NCBI GenBank assembly: GCA_022496805.1
Contig: CM040088.1
Span: 43,365,436-43,429,435 of the forward strand
DNA length: 64,000 bases
DNA from: Pohlia nutans
Taxonomy: Eukaryota > Streptophyta > Bryopsida > Bryales > Mniaceae
Direction: 5' to 3'
Position 1 is the stretch's first letter. Every line of letters begins with the position of its first letter. A model generated the notes under the pieces. The model did no database searches, was not told the origin of the DNA, and was given only the letters and a program-made list of their open reading frames with translations. Made by a program: the position numbers and the translations under genes. Positions 60,718 through 64,000 of this stretch are shown in pieces.

Positions 60718-62336
60718 CGGATGCGGTTCGGATTGTGCAACGCGCCCGGAACATTTCAAAGGTTGATGGTGGACATCTTCAAGGTTTTGCTTCGACATTT
60801 CGTTGAGGTATTCATCGATGACTTTGCTGTCTTTAGCAGTGACGAGGATCATCTCGAGTTTTTACAGAAAACTTTCTAGAGGTGCAGGGAGACCAACTTA
60901 AAACTACACCTTGGAAAGTGTTTCTTCGGAATGACTTCCAGAATCCTACTCGGGCATGTGGTAAGTGCAACCGGATTGCAGGTGGACATGGACAAGGTGA
61001 GGACCATGCTAGCTTTACTAGCTCCTCCCACTGTTCGAGAAGTTCGAGGATTCCTGGGATGCGTGGGCTACTACCGGAGATTCATTGAGGGATACGCCCG
61101 GTTAGCCATGGCACTCACGGATCTCCTTAAAAAGGAGACGGAGTTCATTTGGACGGAGGCTCGACAACACGCTTTTGAAAGCCTCAAACTCCGATTAGCG
61201 CAGGCACCAATACTCTCCGCATCGGATTGGAACCGGGAGTTCCACATCACGATCGACGCATCCGAATGGTGTCTCGGAGCCATCCTTTGGCAGTACGATG
61301 ACAAGAAGAGGGAGAATCCGATCTACTTCGCGAGTCGCCAAATGAGCCCGGCGGAACGAAACTACACCACCAAGGGAAGAGAAGCACTTTCGGTGGTTTA
61401 CTCGTGCAAAAAGTTCCGACATTATCTGTTGGGATACAAGGTAATTTTTCATACGGATCACGATTCTTTGAAATACCTTGTTAACAAACCGGATTTGTCA
61501 GGACGGATTGCGCGTTGGATTCTTCTTCTACAAGAATTCAACTACGAGGTGGTGATCTAGTCCGGAAAGTCAAATTCCAACGCAGACTACCTTTCGAGGC
61601 AGAGAGGGACGGAATCAGTTGCGGATGTTTGCGTCAGCTTTCCGGATGAGTTTCCGGATGAAGTACTGGGGTCCCTGCAAACGACAGTATTTCACCTTAC
61701 CACTGAGAATCCGGAATCCGAGTATCAGGACATCATCGACTATTTGGTGGAGTCACGATACGCGGATTCACTAACACGGGAAGAGAAGGAGGTGTTTTAA
61801 CACAAGGCGGCACCTTACACTGTGATCAAAGGAATACTGTTCAAAGTTGGAGCGGATGAAGAACTACGGAGGTACTTGGAGCGGAAGGACCGGAAGAGCG
61901 TCATCAACGCATTACACTCCGGTAGCTCGAGAGGCCAATTCGCATCAGTAAGCACTATCAACCGGATCCGGTCGACCGAATATCGGTGGCCGACTCTCAA
62001 CCGAGATGTGCGACTCTTCGTCCAAGCCTGCGACCAATGCCAACGAATAGGTATGCCTTCTTTCCGGAATCATTGGCCAGTGACTCCGATCATCCCGTTG
62101 GCACCGTTTGAGAAATAGGGGATAGACTTCATTGGACCCATTTCTCCTATTAGTGCCCGGAGGAAAATGTACATAATCCTAGCCACGGATTATGCTACCA
62201 AGTGGGTGGAAGCAAGAGCAACCGCCAAAAACGATGCTCTTACTTCCACAAAATTTCTTTTTGAGGAAATTATGATGCGGTTCGGTCACTCACTCGAAAT
62301 AGTGAGTGACCGAGGCACACATTTCCTCAATAACGT
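60718..62336 (+). pseudogene. Element C: truncated Ty3/gypsy RT-RNase H-integrase
   Basis: Plus-strand pol starting in mid-RT at RFGLCNAPGTFQRLM. The active-site box is FIDDF, then LLGHVVSATGLQVD, GYYRRFIEGYA, RNase H (FHITIDASEWCLGAILWQ, TKGREALSVVYSCKKFRHYL) and integrase: zinc finger with GQF in place of GHF but CDQC kept, then GIDFIGP and VSDRGTHF, the first two Asp of the DDE triad. It stops at 62336 where element D is inserted, so the catalytic Glu is lost. In-frame TAG (60878), TAG (61558), TAA (61798) and TAG (62116) occur, with no TGA. The TAG at 62116 replaces a normally invariant Trp. The RT start is replaced by segment X. Confidence 0.8.
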
Positions 62337-62767
62337 TGGTAGAGCCCACTCCGGTAGTCGGTAATTCTCTTTACCGAATCCGAAGAGCCTACAAACTAAC
62401 TCAAGAGCTGTCGAAGATATTTATCAATAACACTATAGAAAAAAAGATATCACCTATTAACTACCGAACTAGAAAGATACTTTGAATATATCACTCGATG
62501 GAATAACCGGAGGGCACTGGTCTCAGTACCAGACAGAAGACAACTATAAGAAACACAGAATTACAAGAGACGCAAGGAGATCTAAAGAAAATAATAATGC
62601 GTGCCAAAGATGTTTGGCTTCCTTGTTTATATACTTTCACAAACCGATCTGACTAACAAACTGTCAGATCGGTAAAACCGTTTTTACTGCTGGTAACTTA
62701 CAAAAATTACCGGGTGGTAAAAGCCCGGATCGGTAATTACCGCTGTTTACTATTCTACCGTTTAATA
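62337..62767 (-). repeat. 3' LTR of element D
   Basis: About 431 bp inserted into the integrase of element C. On the minus strand it starts TATTAAACGG (probably from TGTTAAACGG) and ends GCTCTACCA at 62337. A TATA box, GTATATAAAC, lies at 62625-62634 on the minus strand. Edges are set by the break in the integrase frame on one side and the PPT on the other. The second LTR is outside the window. Confidence 0.65.
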
Positions 62768-62784
62768 CTATCCCCCCTTTGAGC
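62768..62784 (-). other. Polypurine tract of element D
   Basis: Minus-strand GGCTCAAAGGGGGGATAG directly before the LTR. Confidence 0.75.
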
Positions 62785-62806
62785 CAAGTTCACTCCTGGA
62801 ACTTGT

Positions 62807-64000
62807 CTATGTTTGAGGAGCTGCGGCGTCGGTAAGGAGTGCTCGGGCTCGGCGAGTGGTCCGGAGGGAGATACCGTAATCGATCGGTGCTGCGGAATCC
62901 GGGGTGTTGGCTGGAACCGGAGGTGTGTTGTGGGAGCAATGGCGGATGTCCAATTGTTCGTATGAATCGCCCATCTGATCGAACGTGGCATGATCCTTGG
63001 CGGGGCTGAGGAGGTTGTCCGGTAAGTTCTGAAAGATAGAGTCCATTCCGGTATTCGGAATACTTGGTGCCTGAATGGGTCCGTCAGCCGGGGGTAGAAT
63101 GTTGGTGTTGGGAGAGCTTGGTGGGGACTGATTTGGGGTGGGGTTGTCCTCCTCCCAGGTCGGAAATGCTTGTCGGTACCTCTGGAGGAGTCGGTAGGCG
63201 TTGGCGAGGGCAAATGCGTAGCCGCTTGATTCGTCCCGGGATTGGGTGATATCGGTGGTGACTGTGGTCATCTGTTTGGAGAAGTCTTGGAGTTTGTGGT
63301 CTTGTTCTTCGAGTTGCTTCCGAAGGGCGGCGATTAGGGAGGTGTTGGCGGCTAACGTGTTCCGATCTTGATCGCGTTCTTCGTGTACGATGGTGATGTC
63401 AGTACGTTGCTGGCGGGACTGCGCAGCAACAGACTGGTATTGTTCACGGTACAAGTTGTCGTTGGTGCAAAGACGATTTACCTTGGTTTGGAGGCGTTGG
63501 AGCTAGGTTGTGGTGGTGGTTAACTGCTGTTGGAGCACGGTGATCTGCTCCTCTGCGGCGGTTACCGAGGCTTGGAGCTCGGTTTCCCGAGGTCGGTGCT
63601 GTTGCGCAATGATGGGTTGGAGCTGATTGGTGAGGGTGTGGATGGTAAAGATGAGCGCGCCTGCATTGGCTCGCAGACTGTCCACGTTTTGTTCGATGGT
63701 GCGATTACTGGTCAGAAGGCGAGCAGTGTCGGTGTCGGAGGGTAGGCGCGTGGTTTGTATCAGGTCGGGTGGGAGAGGTAAGGTTACTACCGGGGCAGAC
63801 TGAAGGCCGGTGGTGATGAGCGGTACAGTTGGTGCAGTCGGAGTGGAAGCTGGGGGAGCAGTAGATGCGGCTGTTGTTGCGGTCGGTAGAGGGGGGTCGT
63901 TAACTTCCTTGCAGTCGGACGATTGGGACAAGTCGGAGTGTACCGATCGCGGAGTGGGGGGTTAGGTGGAAGGAGAAGTCCGAGATGAGGTCGAAGCCTC
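62807..64000 (-). CDS. 3'-terminal coiled-coil ORF of element D (partial)
   Basis: One frame runs from the window edge to TAG at 62807-62809, crossing in-frame TAG (63503-63505) and TAA (near 63964) without any frame shift. The N-terminal visible part is Ser/Thr/Pro-rich. The middle is a Gln-rich coiled coil (ITVLQQQLTTTTT, then LQRLQTKVNRL on either side of the TAG; later AALRKQLEEQDHKLQDFSKQ). The C-terminus is Pro-rich with an acidic/aromatic stretch. It sits directly before the PPT, like the accessory ORF of element B, and may be a functional analogue. No enzymatic motif is seen. The 5' end is outside the window. Confidence 0.6.

Overview
This window is almost entirely transposable-element DNA from a eukaryote, most likely a member of the green lineage (Viridiplantae). 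The Ty3/gypsy pol proteins are of the plant non-chromoviral type, with no chromodomain after the integrase. One primer-binding site matches the 3' end of plant tRNA-Asp(GUC). A captured gene has short GT-AG introns and an AATAAA signal. I see no rRNA or tRNA gene, no CRISPR array, and no ordinary single-copy host gene whose function I can name. The species cannot be told from the sequence.

Layout. (1) 1-890 is a degenerate 12-bp minisatellite. (2) 890-3329 has no recognisable gene. (3) 3330-4058 (minus strand) holds a cluster of perfect hairpins and an internally deleted Ty3 pol remnant (element E). (4) 4059-60127 is a tandem array of a 17.46-kb unit: three full copies starting near 4059, 21522 and 38987, then a fourth truncated copy from 56452. 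Copies 2 and 3 differ at one base that I could find; copy 1 differs from them at about seven sites. (5) 60128-62336 (plus strand) is an inverted copy of a 0.6-kb segment found in every unit, followed by a decayed RT-RNase H-integrase (element C). (6) 62337-64000 (minus strand) is the 3' LTR, polypurine tract and 3' ORF of another LTR element (D), inserted into the integrase of C.

The array unit is two nested LTR retrotransposons, both on the minus strand. Outer element A is non-autonomous: LTR, one accessory/gag-position ORF, an integrase C-terminal scrap, PPT and LTR. Neighbouring A copies share LTRs, as expected from unequal recombination. Inner element B (14.3 kb) sits in A's ORF with a 5-bp target-site duplication (CCGCT). 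It carries LTRs of about 682 bp, a tRNA-Asp PBS, gag with four zinc knuckles, protease, RT-RNase H, integrase, and then two additions between integrase and the 3' LTR: a multi-exon gene for a beta-class amino-methyltransferase-like protein, and a 616-codon accessory/coiled-coil ORF. Copy 4 lacks B and becomes chimeric with a diverged A relative near 59.4 kb.

The most interesting item is the intron-bearing methyltransferase-like gene carried in sense orientation by element B. The second is a recurring pattern: long reading frames in five unrelated elements are interrupted almost only by TAA/TAG, rarely by TGA, and usually where Gln would fit. This is either cytosine deamination in silenced elements or a hint that UAR is read as Gln; the sequence alone does not settle it.
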